From positions 1-64,000 of the forward strand of contig NZ_BHWB01000003.1 in the NCBI RefSeq assembly GCF_003865075.1: DNA of 64,000 bases. Reading direction: 5' to 3'. Below are positions 7,254 through 16,272 of this stretch, piece by piece. Both the position numbers and the translations under genes were made by a program. Numbering within the stretch: position 1 is the first letter of the stretch; each line of letters begins with the position of its first letter. This stretch comes from Bacteroides faecalis (GTDB taxonomy: Bacteria > Bacteroidota > Bacteroidia > Bacteroidales > Bacteroidaceae). The notes under the pieces were generated by a model. It was not told the origin of the DNA and made no database searches. It saw nothing but the letters and a program-made list of their open reading frames with translations.

Positions 7254-9332
7254 ATGAAGATAACACAAATCAGGGAGAAAGAAGGCGTAGAAGCGTTGAG
7301 TATAATAGAGTTTGAATTGTTGAAGGAGAAAATAAAAACAGAGATAAAGACATGTCCGGTCACCGGATTACGCCAGGCCCTGCATTATGTTTTACCCGGA
7401 GATACTTGTACGTTAGCTCAAAAGCTTCCTAAAGTAATGCCTGCTGCCGTCTTCGGACGTGTTAATGGCGTAAGGCGTATGAAAACATACAATGGAGTTG
7501 TTGAACTAAGTGTCGGTCCGTTGGCTGGAAAGGCAGAAGTCGAGTTAGTGAAGAGAAAAGCGGCGGAACTGCCGCAAACCATGTTTGCCTTTATGGGGTC
7601 GAGTGGGAAATCGGTTAAGATATGGACATGTTTCACTCGTCCGGACGGAACATTACCTCAGACTTCGGAGGAAGCGGAGATCTTTCAGGCTCATGCTTAT
7701 CGGTTGGCTGTGAAGTGTTACCAACCCCAAATTCCTTTCGACATTCAGTTGAAAGAACCTACCTTGGAACAATATTCACGATTAAGTTATGATCCCGAGC
7801 CTTTTTATCGGGTGAATTCCGTCGCTTTCTATTTATCTCAACCTTTGGGCATGCCTAAGGAAACAACTTACCGCGAAAAAGCAGTTGCTGAGAAATCTCC
7901 TTGGCAACGTATTGTACCCGGGTATGATGCAAAAGACGCATTAGCATTACTTTACGAAGCAGCTTTGCGGAAAACGTTGGAAGAAATGAAGGAAGGGTGG
8001 ACGCCGGAGACAGATTTGCAACCTTTGGTGGTACAGTTGGCTAGGAATTGTTTTCTTTCCGGTATTCCGGAAGAAGAAGTGACTCGAAGGACTATTCATC
8101 GGTATTATGTTGCCGCACAAGCAATGCTGGTCCGGGCGATGATAGGAAATGTATATAAGGAGTGTAAAGGTTTCGGTAAGAAAGACGGACTGACAAAAGA
8201 ACAATACCTTGCTTTGCAAACGGAAGAATTTATGAATCGACGTTATGAATTCCGCTATAACACACAGGTAGGAGAGGTCGAGTATCGGGATCGTTGTTCG
8301 TTCTATTTTCGTTTTCGGCCATTGGATAAGCGGATGCAGAATAGTATCCTATTGGATGCACAAAGTGAAGGTATTGCGGTATGGGATCGTGATGTGGATC
8401 GTTATTTGCATTCAAATCGTGTACCTGTTTATAATCCGTTAGAAGACTTCATCTTTCATCTTCCCAATTGGGATCGGAAAGATCGGATAACGGAATTGGC
8501 AGCTCGTGTTCCTTGTGATAATCCACATTGGAACATGCTTTTTCATCGTTGGTTTCTGAATATGGTGTTACATTGGCGTGGAGTTGATAAACAGTATGCA
8601 AACAGTACTTCTCCCTTATTAGTGGGGGCACAGGGAACTCGTAAATCTACCTTTTGTCGAGATTTGATACCACCCGAACTTCGTGGCTATTATACCGATA
8701 GTATTGATTTTAGCCGAAAGCGGGATGCGGAAATGTATCTGAATCGCTTTGCGTTGATTAATATTGATGAATTTGATCAGATAACTCTTACGCAACAAGG
8801 TTTCTTGAAACATATTTTGCAAAAGCCGGTAGTTAATCTTCGTAAACCTTACGGAAATTCGGTACAGGAACTGCAACGTTATGCTTCATTTATTGCCACT
8901 AGCAATCAAAAGGATTTGCTGACTGATCCTTCGGGTAGTCGTCGTTTTATCTGTATAGAGGTAAAAGATGCTATTGATACGACTCGTCCGATTGACTATC
9001 AGCAGTTGTATGCACAGGCGATGTATGAGATTTATCATGGGGAACGGTATTGGTTTGATGAAAAAGAGGAGGATATTTTGAAGCAAAGTAATCGGGAGTT
9101 TGAGCAGACGCCTCCTGCTATTCAATTGTTTTATCATTATTTCAAGGCTGCAGGAGATGAGAGGGAAGGAGAGTTCCTTTCTCCGATGGAAATTCTGGAT
9201 TATTTGCAAAAAAGGACGACTATTTCTTTATCTTCCGGCAAAGCAAATCACTTTGGAAGATTGCTTCAAAAAGCCGGAATACCTTCAAGACACACCAACA
9301 AAGGGACTGTGTATCGGGTAGTTAAGTTGTAA
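7254..9332 (+). CDS. BT4734-type / VapE-like P-loop helicase-primase family protein
   Basis: The 692-residue protein has an N-terminal BT4734/BF3469-type domain (about 30-190, 'FAFMGSSGKSVKIWT', 'FDIQLKEPTLEQYSRLSYDP') that resembles primase-polymerase folds. A VapE-type ATPase domain follows (about 395-600). Its Walker A region is 'LLVGAQGTRKSTFC' with R in place of the second G, and Walker B is 'FALINIDEFDQI'. 'ASFIATSNQKDLL' and 'GSRRFICIEV' are sensor-like motifs. A winged-helix-like end follows. Such proteins are common in Bacteroides near HU-like and smalltalk genes and resemble replication initiators of islands and satellites. It is probably cytoplasmic and DNA-acting, but its job is not established. 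The 22-bp array upstream and octamer cluster downstream support a role with repeated DNA sites. Confidence 0.88.
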   Translation: MKITQIREKEGVEALSIIEFELLKEKIKTEIKTCPVTGLRQALHYVLPGDTCTLAQKLPKVMPAAVFGRVNGVRRMKTYNGVVELSVGPLAGKAEVELVKRKAAELPQTMFAFMGSSGKSVKIWTCFTRPDGTLPQTSEEAEIFQAHAYRLAVKCYQPQIPFDIQLKEPTLEQYSRLSYDPEPFYRVNSVAFYLSQPLGMPKETTYREKAVAEKSPWQRIVPGYDAKDALALLYEAALRKTLEEMKEGWTPETDLQPLVVQLARNCFLSGIPEEEVTRRTIHRYYVAAQAMLVRAMIGNVYKECKGFGKKDGLTKEQYLALQTEEFMNRRYEFRYNTQVGEVEYRDRCSFYFRFRPLDKRMQNSILLDAQSEGIAVWDRDVDRYLHSNRVPVYNPLEDFIFHLPNWDRKDRITELAARVPCDNPHWNMLFHRWFLNMVLHWRGVDKQYANSTSPLLVGAQGTRKSTFCRDLIPPELRGYYTDSIDFSRKRDAEMYLNRFALINIDEFDQITLTQQGFLKHILQKPVVNLRKPYGNSVQELQRYASFIATSNQKDLLTDPSGSRRFICIEVKDAIDTTRPIDYQQLYAQAMYEIYHGERYWFDEKEEDILKQSNREFEQTPPAIQLFYHYFKAAGDEREGEFLSPMEILDYLQKRTTISLSSGKANHFGRLLQKAGIPSRHTNKGTVYRVVKL

Positions 9333-9367
9333 AATGAGTTAATGATAATATAGAAATTAGTGGCAAT

Positions 9368-9407
9368 AAAGTGACAATAGAAACTGATATTTTTCTATTA
9401 TCACTTT
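9368..9407 (+). terminator. Hairpin after VapE-like gene
   Basis: AAAGTGACAATAGAAA and TTTCTATTATCACTTT pair at 15 of 16 positions, 36 bases after the stop codon. The stem sequence is the same AGTGACAATAGA element that forms the hairpin after the HU-like gene. Confidence 0.55.
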
Positions 9408-9480
9408 ATTGTCACTGCCTGTTGTCACTGATTTGCTCCTGATTATTAGTGACTTAACTATGAAAAGTGACAAGTGACAA
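9370..9480. repeat. Right cluster of AGTGACAA/TTGTCACT octamers
   Basis: Five exact copies occur in 111 bases, at 9370, 9409, 9422, 9466 and 9473. Two adjacent copies share one base, exactly as in the left cluster. With the left cluster it brackets the HU-like/VapE-like pair. Confidence 0.8.
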
Positions 9481-9603
9481 TAAAAAGGACTTATAAATCA
9501 TAGAGTGCCTTGAGTTCAAGTTGTAACCGTTGGTTTATAATCTAGTATAGAAAATTAATATTAGAGAGAAGCCATTGAAAAAGTGTATTTCCTTATTGAG
9601 TTA

Positions 9604-10251
9604 TCAGATATATTCCTTAATCTCCTCGGCAGAATCTACAATATAAGAGGGATTGAACTTTTCCAGTTCAGTTCGTGGACGAAATCCCCACGTAACTCCA
9701 CAAGCAGTAATTCCGGCATTAGCGGCTGTTTGCATATCTACTCCCGAATCTCCCACATAGAGCACTTCTTTTTTGTCTACGCCGGCTATTTTTAGTATGT
9801 CAAGAACAATGGTCGGATCAGGTTTCACATTCTTTCCTTCGCGCTGACCAAACACTGCTGTAAAATGGATTTCGGGGAAATAATGTTCAATCAACTTTTG
9901 TGTTGCCGAATGATATTTATTAGAAGCAACGGCTAACTGAATACCGGCAGTTTGCAAATTGGATAATAATTCGGGAATACCGGGATAAGGGCAACTATCA
10001 TCTGCATTATGTTGATCGTAGTAAGGGATAAATTGCTTGCGGACACGAAGTACATTCTCTTCACTTTTCTCTCCTTCGGGAAGTGCCCGTTCAAAGAGTT
10101 TATTGATTCCATTTCCTACCATGAAGTGATATTGGTCAATTTCATGAGTAGGATATCCTAATTTATTTAAAGCATAATTAGTACTATGTGCCAAGTCGGC
10201 AATTGTATTGAGTAAAGTACCGTCTAAGTCGAATATAACTAGTTTTTTCAT
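9604..10251 (-). CDS. HAD-family hydrolase, phosphoglycolate phosphatase-like
   Basis: The protein has the full HAD set. Motif I is 'FDLDGTLLNT' near residue 5, and motif II is 'LAVASNK'. Motif III is the lysine in 'KPDP', and motif IV is 'YVGDSGVDMQTAANAG'. The helical cap (about 15-80) places it in the Gph/PGP subgroup, which removes phosphate from 2-phosphoglycolate or small phospho-sugars. The true substrate is not certain. I take MKKLVIFDLDGT as the start (10251); an upstream ATG at 10269 adds six unlike residues. It is cytoplasmic. It lies 40 bases downstream of the DUF4861 gene on the same strand and may share its transcript. Confidence 0.87.
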   Translation of the reverse strand: MKKLVIFDLDGTLLNTIADLAHSTNYALNKLGYPTHEIDQYHFMVGNGINKLFERALPEGEKSEENVLRVRKQFIPYYDQHNADDSCPYPGIPELLSNLQTAGIQLAVASNKYHSATQKLIEHYFPEIHFTAVFGQREGKNVKPDPTIVLDILKIAGVDKKEVLYVGDSGVDMQTAANAGITACGVTWGFRPRTELEKFNPSYIVDSAEEIKEYI

Positions 10252-10291
10252 TGTGATTTTGAATGTCAATTATGTGTAACTAAAAATTCAT

Positions 10292-11512
10292 TTACTTAAC
10301 TTTGATTGTTATCGGATGATCTAATTCTTCTTTCCATTGGCGAAGATAGGCGAACCACGCTTCAGGTGTTTTATATCCGAAAGTCTCTTTCATAGAGGTG
10401 AAAGTAGTGTAATAATCGAAATAATTGGCCTGCGGTGCACCAACCGTATACAGATAGTTATCTTTGTCTTTCTCTTCCGATTGAACGTAACGTTGAGGAA
10501 TACATGTTCCCAGCCCAACCGTTTCTTTGGCATATTTGACAGTATCATTTACGGGCCAGTCTGTTCCCCAACTACCCACTAATCCTTTGTGGTCTGAGTA
10601 TGAAACAGATCCGATAATATCTTGTACGCCTGTACAGAAAGTTTCATTTTTTAATGGCTCGTCAAAGAAGGCTTCAATATGCAGGTCACGATGTCCGGCA
10701 TAAAGGGTATAACGTGTCGTCATATTCAATTCCGCACCTTGATATTTCCATCCTGTAACTTCAATCTCTGCAATCACACGAACTGGTCCATAAGATATAA
10801 TACGTTCGGTACGGGTGTCCACAGGAGTGATATGTGTTGCTTTCTTTCCATTCCAACCTTTGAAAGCTCCCGGTCCGCAACTATCAAATACGCGGAGTAC
10901 GTCGTCGCCGAATCCTTTTGCTAATTGTGCATCTGTAGGATAGAACTGAGACTCTTTGATTTCAAGACCTTTATTGAACTTACCGTAAATATCCGGTGTC
11001 TGTTTCTCGTTGAAGTAAAGACGATACCCAACCAATTCCGACTCCAGAACCGGACCATGCGGACGTATCATATTATAGATATCACTTGAACCGGGCACTG
11101 TGATAGATTGTACCGATTGGTGCTTGTTTTTTCGTGGTTCTGCAATAAACATCTCCGAGTAGACACGTGCAGGGTAAGTCTTGGAACTTTTTTCCGAAGA
11201 GAGCATGACTTTAAAAGTCTTTTTCCCTTGAGCCGGAAGATCGGTAACGAACACGAGTTCGTCCATCTTGTGATCTCTGTCCATATCATCGAGTTGAGAA
11301 GGTATTTCTATATTCTCTTCCGTTACAACGGCTGATTTTATTTTAAATCCTACTTTTAGTTTCTGTAGATTGATAACAACGGCTGCATCTGTCTTTGCTT
11401 GTTCCCAGTTATTGCTGACTTCTATGGTGAGTGACTTTTCTTGTTTTTGTGCATTTAGTGGCAGTGAACAACAGCCTATTAAAAGTGCGATGATGATGAA
11501 ATTTTTTTTCAT
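10292..11512 (-). CDS. DUF4861 family secreted protein
   Basis: The 406-residue protein has a signal peptide (MKKNFIIIALLIGCCSLPLNAQ). The mature part fits DUF4861: 'IEIPSQLDDMDRDHKMDELVFVTDL', 'MIRPHGPVLESELVGYRLYFN', 'DIYGK' and 'GLGTCIP' are hallmark stretches. Members often occur with rhamnogalacturonan or pectin degradation genes and are thought to act in the periplasm on sugars. No polysaccharide locus is seen here, so the substrate is open. A possible -7 box (TATTTTTG on the minus strand, 11554-11561) lies upstream. Its 5' end faces fabI, from which it is divergent. Confidence 0.87.
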   Translation of the reverse strand: MKKNFIIIALLIGCCSLPLNAQKQEKSLTIEVSNNWEQAKTDAAVVINLQKLKVGFKIKSAVVTEENIEIPSQLDDMDRDHKMDELVFVTDLPAQGKKTFKVMLSSEKSSKTYPARVYSEMFIAEPRKNKHQSVQSITVPGSSDIYNMIRPHGPVLESELVGYRLYFNEKQTPDIYGKFNKGLEIKESQFYPTDAQLAKGFGDDVLRVFDSCGPGAFKGWNGKKATHITPVDTRTERIISYGPVRVIAEIEVTGWKYQGAELNMTTRYTLYAGHRDLHIEAFFDEPLKNETFCTGVQDIIGSVSYSDHKGLVGSWGTDWPVNDTVKYAKETVGLGTCIPQRYVQSEEKDKDNYLYTVGAPQANYFDYYTTFTSMKETFGYKTPEAWFAYLRQWKEELDHPITIKVK

Positions 11513-11598
11513 GATTCGGAAAATGATGATAATACCTTTATGTTTTTATGATGCAAAAATAATTGAAAAAGTGGCAAGGTGTTTACTTATTTGCACAC

Positions 11599-11633
11599 TT
11601 TGCGTGTTTTTATGCAGAAAGTTTCTATCTTTG
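11599..11633 (+). promoter_or_regulatory. Promoter of fabI
   Basis: TTTG (11599-11602) precedes TATCTTTG (11626-11633) by 23 bases, slightly longer than usual. The -7 box ends 24 bases before the fabI ATG. Confidence 0.5.
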
Positions 11634-11657
11634 CACAAAATTTAACTGTTATAAGAT

Positions 11658-12515
11658 ATGAGTTACAACTTGTTGAAAGGAAAAAGAGGTATAATCTTCG
11701 GTGCTCTTAACGACCAGTCAATTGCTTGGAAAGTAGCAGAGCGTGCCGTAGAAGAAGGTGCAACTATTACATTATCAAATACTCCAATGGCTATCCGTAT
11801 GGGTGAAGTTAATGCATTGGCAGAGAAATTGAATTGTCAGGTCATTCCTGCAGATGCGACTAACGTGGAGGATTTGTCGAATGTATTCAAAACCTCTATG
11901 GACATACTGAATGGGCAAATTGACTTTGTTCTTCACTCTATCGGTATGTCTCCCAACGTGCGCAAGAAACGTACTTACGATGACCTTGACTATGGAATGT
12001 TGGATAAAACATTGGATATTTCAGCTGTTTCATTTCATAAAATGATTCAGGCTGCTAAGAAGTTGAATGCTATTGCTGATTATGGCTCTATCGTGGCATT
12101 GAGTTATGTAGCTGCACAGCGTACATTTTATGGATACAATGATATGGCAGATGCAAAAGCATTGTTGGAGTCTATTGCACGTAGTTTTGGTTACATTTAC
12201 GGACGTGAACATAGTGTACGTGTGAATACGATATCTCAGTCACCTACTTTCACTACAGCCGGTTCGGGTGTAAAAGGTATGGATAAGCTGTATGACTTTG
12301 CAAATCGTATGTCTCCATTGGGAAATGCAACTGCTGACGAATGTGCTGATTATTGCATCGTTATGTTTTCAGATCTTACCCGTAAGGTTACAATGCAGAA
12401 TCTTTTCCATGATGGCGGATTCTCTAGTGTAGGTATGAGTCTTCGTGCAATGGCTACTTACGAAAAAGGTCTGGATGAATATATGGACGAAAACGGTAAT
12501 ATTATTTACGGATAA
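11658..12515 (+). CDS. fabI: Enoyl-[acyl-carrier-protein] reductase (NADH) FabI
   Basis: FabI reduces trans-2-enoyl-ACP in the last step of fatty acid elongation, in the cytoplasm. The 285-residue protein has the SDR-type start 'LLKGKRGIIFGALNDQSIAWKVA' for NADH binding and the 'LHSIGMSPN' stretch. The FabI active-site pattern Tyr-x6-Lys is in 'GYNDMADAKA', and a C-terminal 'GGFSSVGMS' follows. Length is slightly above the E. coli enzyme, with an acidic tail. The next gene (gldB) starts five bases after its stop, so the two form an operon with the downstream methylase. Confidence 0.96.
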   Translation: MSYNLLKGKRGIIFGALNDQSIAWKVAERAVEEGATITLSNTPMAIRMGEVNALAEKLNCQVIPADATNVEDLSNVFKTSMDILNGQIDFVLHSIGMSPNVRKKRTYDDLDYGMLDKTLDISAVSFHKMIQAAKKLNAIADYGSIVALSYVAAQRTFYGYNDMADAKALLESIARSFGYIYGREHSVRVNTISQSPTFTTAGSGVKGMDKLYDFANRMSPLGNATADECADYCIVMFSDLTRKVTMQNLFHDGGFSSVGMSLRAMATYEKGLDEYMDENGNIIYG

Positions 12516-12519
12516 AAAG

Positions 12520-13524
12520 ATGAAACTACGGATCTCTCTTCTTGTTGTATTAATAAGTATGCTTTTCACCTCCTGTGGGATAAGCACATGGACGAACGGG
12601 CAGAAGGAAGAAGAGATTTCTGTTCTAAGATATGATAAGCTGTTGAGCGAATATGTTCGCTCTAACAGCTTTTCTGCTAAACAAAAATTGATAATGAACT
12701 ATCAGCAACCTACCAAAATCTTGATAGAAGATGTGTTGTCGATAGGTCAAGTGAGAGATGATGCTATTTCTCAACGCTTGCAGAGTTATTATTCGGACAC
12801 TACTTTGATTCGTTTGCTGAACGATGTAGATAAGAAGTTTCCTAATCTGAATGCAGTGGAGAAAGATTTGAATAAAGGCTTTCGGAAACTAAAAAAGGAA
12901 GTTCCTGAGACGAAAGTGCCGTTTATTTATTCACAAGTGTCGGCATTTAATGAGTCCATCGTTGTAGTTGATACCTTGTTAGGAATCAGCCTTGATAAAT
13001 ATATGGGGGAAGATTATCCTCTTTATAAGCGTTTTTATTACGATTATCAGTGCCGTTCCATGCGTCCGGAACGAATTGCTCCGGATTGTTTTGTGTTCTA
13101 TCTCTTGAGTCGTTATGGGCTGGATTATCATGAGGGTACATGTTTGATCGACAGGATGCTACATTATGGAAAGATTCATTATGTGATGCAGAGTCTGTTG
13201 GATTATGACAATATCGGTGAGGCAATAGGGTATTCTGAAGAAGAGCATAAATGGTGTAAGGAACATGAAAAGGATATTTGGAATTATATTCAGACTAATG
13301 ATCACCTACATGCACGCGACCCGATGATTATCCGGTATTATATGCAACCGGCAGCGGCTATCGATATGTTGGGTGAACAAGCTCCGGCATCGATTGGCAC
13401 TTGGATGGGAGCACAGATTATTGCTTCTTATATGAAGAAGCATAAAGAACTCAAACTGAAAGACTTGCTGGAAATAACCGATTATCATAAAATGCTTAAA
13501 GAATCCGGTTATCTGGCTTCTTAA
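12520..13524 (+). CDS. gldB: GldB-like lipoprotein
   Basis: The 334-residue lipoprotein starts MKLRISLLVVLISMLFTSCG, with Cys19 as the lipid anchor. The body matches the GldB family of Bacteroidetes: 'ISVLRYDKLLSEYV', 'LLGISLDKYMGEDYPLY' and 'ARDPMIIRYYMQP', and it is related to DUF2268-like zinc-protease folds. GldB is needed for gliding in Flavobacterium. Bacteroides do not glide, and there it is thought to serve envelope biogenesis. The start at 12520 is chosen for the signal peptide; a longer frame overlaps fabI by 71 bases and lacks support. It is co-transcribed with fabI. Confidence 0.85.
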   Translation: MKLRISLLVVLISMLFTSCGISTWTNGQKEEEISVLRYDKLLSEYVRSNSFSAKQKLIMNYQQPTKILIEDVLSIGQVRDDAISQRLQSYYSDTTLIRLLNDVDKKFPNLNAVEKDLNKGFRKLKKEVPETKVPFIYSQVSAFNESIVVVDTLLGISLDKYMGEDYPLYKRFYYDYQCRSMRPERIAPDCFVFYLLSRYGLDYHEGTCLIDRMLHYGKIHYVMQSLLDYDNIGEAIGYSEEEHKWCKEHEKDIWNYIQTNDHLHARDPMIIRYYMQPAAAIDMLGEQAPASIGTWMGAQIIASYMKKHKELKLKDLLEITDYHKMLKESGYLAS

Positions 13525-13567
13525 CTATATCCAGTTTCATTCTTCATTCTTAACTCTTTATTAAAAA

Positions 13568-14272
13568 ATGGAAACTGCTCTTTATCTGTTACCTGTTACG
13601 TTGGGTGATACATCCATTGAGAAGGTGTTACCTTCCTATAATGCAGAAATAATTCGTGGTATCCGGCATTTTATAGTCGAAGATATCCGTTCGGCTCGTC
13701 GTTTTCTGAAAAAGGTTGATCATGATATCGATATTGACTCATTGACATTCTACCCATTAAACAAACATACTTCTCCTGAAGATATTTCCGGCTATTTGAA
13801 ACCATTGATCGGAGGTGCTTCTATGGGAGTAATTTCCGAAGCGGGTTGTCCCGCAGTGGCCGATCCGGGAGCAGATGTTGTTGCCATTGCACAGCGTAAA
13901 AAATTAAAAGTGGTCCCCTTGGTCGGACCTTCTTCTATAATTCTTTCTGTGATGGCTTCGGGATTTAATGGTCAGAGCTTTGCATTTCATGGATATCTGC
14001 CGATTGAACCGGGAGAACGTTCGAAAAAACTGAAAGCTTTGGAACAACGGGCTTATACTGAAAACCAGACACAGTTATTTATTGAGACACCTTACCGTAA
14101 TCATAAGATGATAGAAGATATCTTACAGAATTGTCGTCCTCAGACTAAACTCTGTATTGCTGCTAATATCACTTGTGACGATGAATATATACAAACTCGT
14201 GCAGTAAAGGATTGGAAGGGAAATCTTCCCGACTTATCTAAGATTCCTTGTATTTTTCTCTTATACAAATAA
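13568..14272 (+). CDS. RsmI-like SAM-dependent methyltransferase (tetrapyrrole methylase family)
   Basis: The 234-residue protein belongs to class III (tetrapyrrole methylase-fold) methyltransferases. Typical are 'GVISEAGCPAVADPGADVVAIA', 'VPLVGPSSIILSVMASGFNGQSFAFHGYLP' and 'LFIETPYRNHKMIEDIL'. These match RsmI, which 2'-O-methylates C1402 of 16S rRNA. It is shorter than RsmI (about 280 residues) and lacks the canonical N-terminal SAM loop spacing; Bacteroidetes carry this shorter paralogue besides true RsmI. The target is therefore uncertain. It is the third gene after fabI and gldB. Its 3' end overlaps the convergent gene by 35 bases. Confidence 0.82.
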   Translation: METALYLLPVTLGDTSIEKVLPSYNAEIIRGIRHFIVEDIRSARRFLKKVDHDIDIDSLTFYPLNKHTSPEDISGYLKPLIGGASMGVISEAGCPAVADPGADVVAIAQRKKLKVVPLVGPSSIILSVMASGFNGQSFAFHGYLPIEPGERSKKLKALEQRAYTENQTQLFIETPYRNHKMIEDILQNCRPQTKLCIAANITCDDEYIQTRAVKDWKGNLPDLSKIPCIFLLYK

Positions 14273-15359
14273 CATCTTTAAGGTGCTCGTATTCCTCTTC
14301 GAAGCAGCTGCTAAAGAAGCCTTTGTCCAAATTTTCCTCTATCTGTTTGAAACTCCATAATTTGCTGTTCTTAAAGCGTGGGCTGCAAAGTATGGAATCG
14401 TCTTCTATATCTACTATGAATAGGTAAATAAGGCGGTTGGTTACTTCATTCTCAAAGTGATAGACGATATTAAATTTAGGTTTGATTGATTGATCCACAT
14501 GAGGAAAGGCGTTATTGAATAAGCGGGTGACACCGTCTGATAAAGATTCACCAAAACGGAGATAACATTCCATGGGTATATCGGTTTTGCCTTTATCCAA
14601 TATGGCAGTCATCGGTCGGTCACAGAGAAATAACATTCCGTGAGTGGAAACGGCTATTCTGATAACAGGGTTTATATATGCATTCTTATAATTGATTGCT
14701 TCAATGGCAAGGCTTTTTCCTATCACGTCTCCTTTGGTATTTACAATAGGAACATATTCGGTATGAGCCATTAAATGATTGAAATACCGGATGGCAATTT
14801 GATTGAACAAAATACTGATAATAAAGACACAAGGGGGAAGTATCCTATAAAGAATAAGCATACTTGTTCGAGTCTCAGTATCTTGGCAAACAACTACAAT
14901 GCTGATAATTAAGAAATGTAAAATCCCGAATATTAGAGCAATACGGGCAGAAACTATAGATGATTCCGCCCCTTGGGCATATAAACGTTTGTTACAAGAA
15001 CCTATTTGTCGCAAAAAATGATTGATAAATCTTTTTTTGTGCATATAGAGTATCAGCATGGGAATAAGAACACTTACTTCCAAAGTAAGTGGAAGAGCTC
15101 CCTTAGGAACAAAGTCGCCCGGAATAAACGTGGCAAGTGTCAGCAGGGATAATATTCCGGTCGATATATATAGAATGAAATTAGGTATTAGTATACCTTT
15201 GCGATGAAGCAATAGGTAGATACCCACGATACCCAAACCTGTACCAATGTAAATTGCCGTGTCTTGCGTTATAAATTCACACAGTAAAATGGAAATAATA
15301 ACGGGGATAAAACCCAATGACATGTTAAACGCTGAAGATAGTACTCCTTTATGCTGCAT
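14238..15359 (-). CDS. Hypothetical multi-pass membrane protein with C-terminal soluble domain
   Basis: I take the start at 15359 (MQHKGVLSSAFNMS). An in-frame ATG at 15446 overlaps lipA by 23 bases and adds a stretch that looks non-native. About six or seven hydrophobic helices fill residues 10-200. A soluble domain follows from about 220 ('EYVPIVNTKGDVIGKSLAIEA', 'IRIAVSTHGMLFLCDRP', 'ECYLRFGESLSDGVTRLFNNAF'). The pattern 'V-N-x-K-G-D-V-I-G' followed by a glycine- and glutamate-containing loop recalls a Nudix fold, but the full Nudix box is not present. Function is unknown. It is the last gene of the dpp4-lipA unit. Confidence 0.78.
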   Translation of the reverse strand: MQHKGVLSSAFNMSLGFIPVIISILLCEFITQDTAIYIGTGLGIVGIYLLLHRKGILIPNFILYISTGILSLLTLATFIPGDFVPKGALPLTLEVSVLIPMLILYMHKKRFINHFLRQIGSCNKRLYAQGAESSIVSARIALIFGILHFLIISIVVVCQDTETRTSMLILYRILPPCVFIISILFNQIAIRYFNHLMAHTEYVPIVNTKGDVIGKSLAIEAINYKNAYINPVIRIAVSTHGMLFLCDRPMTAILDKGKTDIPMECYLRFGESLSDGVTRLFNNAFPHVDQSIKPKFNIVYHFENEVTNRLIYLFIVDIEDDSILCSPRFKNSKLWSFKQIEENLDKGFFSSCFEEEYEHLKDVICIREKYKES

Positions 15360-15423
15360 CTCTCTTGTATTATTATTTGCCGGTGTTATACATATAGAAC
15401 AAATAGCGAATGTGTTTTGTTTT

Positions 15424-16272
15424 CTATCGTATATGTTTCTCTGCATGATAGGATGAACGAACAAGTGGAGCACTCTCTACAATGTTAAATCCTTTTTCTA
15501 AACCGATTGTTTTATAAATAACGAATTGTTGAGGGGGGACATACTCTGCAACCGGATAATGACGATGACTGGGTTGTAAGTATTGTCCAATAGTAAGTAT
15601 TTGGCAACCGACCTTTAATAAATCGTCCATCAATTCTTCCACTTCTAGGGGAGTTTCTCCCAAACCTACCATAATACCACTTTTCGATTTAATGCCGCTT
15701 TGTGAAATATGTTCAATGACTTTCAAACTAGTGTCATAATTGGCTGCGCTACGTACTAACGGACTAATACGTCGTACCGTTTCCATGTTATGAGAGATGA
15801 TGTCAGGGCAGGATTCAATGACCAAATCTAATAATTCCATCTTTCCTTGAAAATCAGGAATAAGCACTTCGATAGTTGTTTTAGGGTTCAGACTTTTAAT
15901 TTCCTGGATTGTTTTTGCCCAGTGGCTAGCTCCTAAATCGGGTAGGTCATCCCGATCGACAGAGGTAATAACTGCATGGTCGAGTTTCATCAAAGTGATG
16001 GATTCGGCAACATGAGTAGGTTCGCTATTGTCCAGAGGTTGAGGATGACCTGTTCGCGTGTTACAGAATTTGCAGCTGCGGGTACAAATGTCACCTCCAA
16101 TCATAAATGTTGCTGTCCCCTTTCCCCAACACTCACCCATATTAGGGCAACGCCCACTGCTGCATATCGTATGCAGGCAGTGGGAGTCTACGATTCGTTT
16201 TGTTTCAGTATATCGTTCGTTAGCACCGATATTGATCTTCAGCCATTCAGGCTTACGTACTCTATCAGTCAT
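15424..16272 (-). CDS. lipA: Lipoyl synthase
   Basis: LipA is a radical-SAM enzyme that inserts two sulfurs into octanoyl groups on E2 and GcvH proteins. The 282-residue product has the auxiliary cluster cysteines in 'CLHTICSSGRCPNMGEC', the radical-SAM motif CxxxCxxC in 'CTRSCKFC', 'SVDRDDLPD' and 'GLGETPLEV'. The C-terminal 'VRSSYHAEK' carries the conserved serine that ligates the auxiliary cluster. It starts at the stop codon of dpp4 (TAATG overlap), so translation is probably coupled. Confidence 0.95.
   Translation of the reverse strand: MTDRVRKPEWLKINIGANERYTETKRIVDSHCLHTICSSGRCPNMGECWGKGTATFMIGGDICTRSCKFCNTRTGHPQPLDNSEPTHVAESITLMKLDHAVITSVDRDDLPDLGASHWAKTIQEIKSLNPKTTIEVLIPDFQGKMELLDLVIESCPDIISHNMETVRRISPLVRSAANYDTSLKVIEHISQSGIKSKSGIMVGLGETPLEVEELMDDLLKVGCQILTIGQYLQPSHRHYPVAEYVPPQQFVIYKTIGLEKGFNIVESAPLVRSSYHAEKHIR

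Noticed and set aside
11068..11335. Short frames on both strands inside the DUF4861 gene
   Set aside because: They overlap a well supported gene and show no motif.
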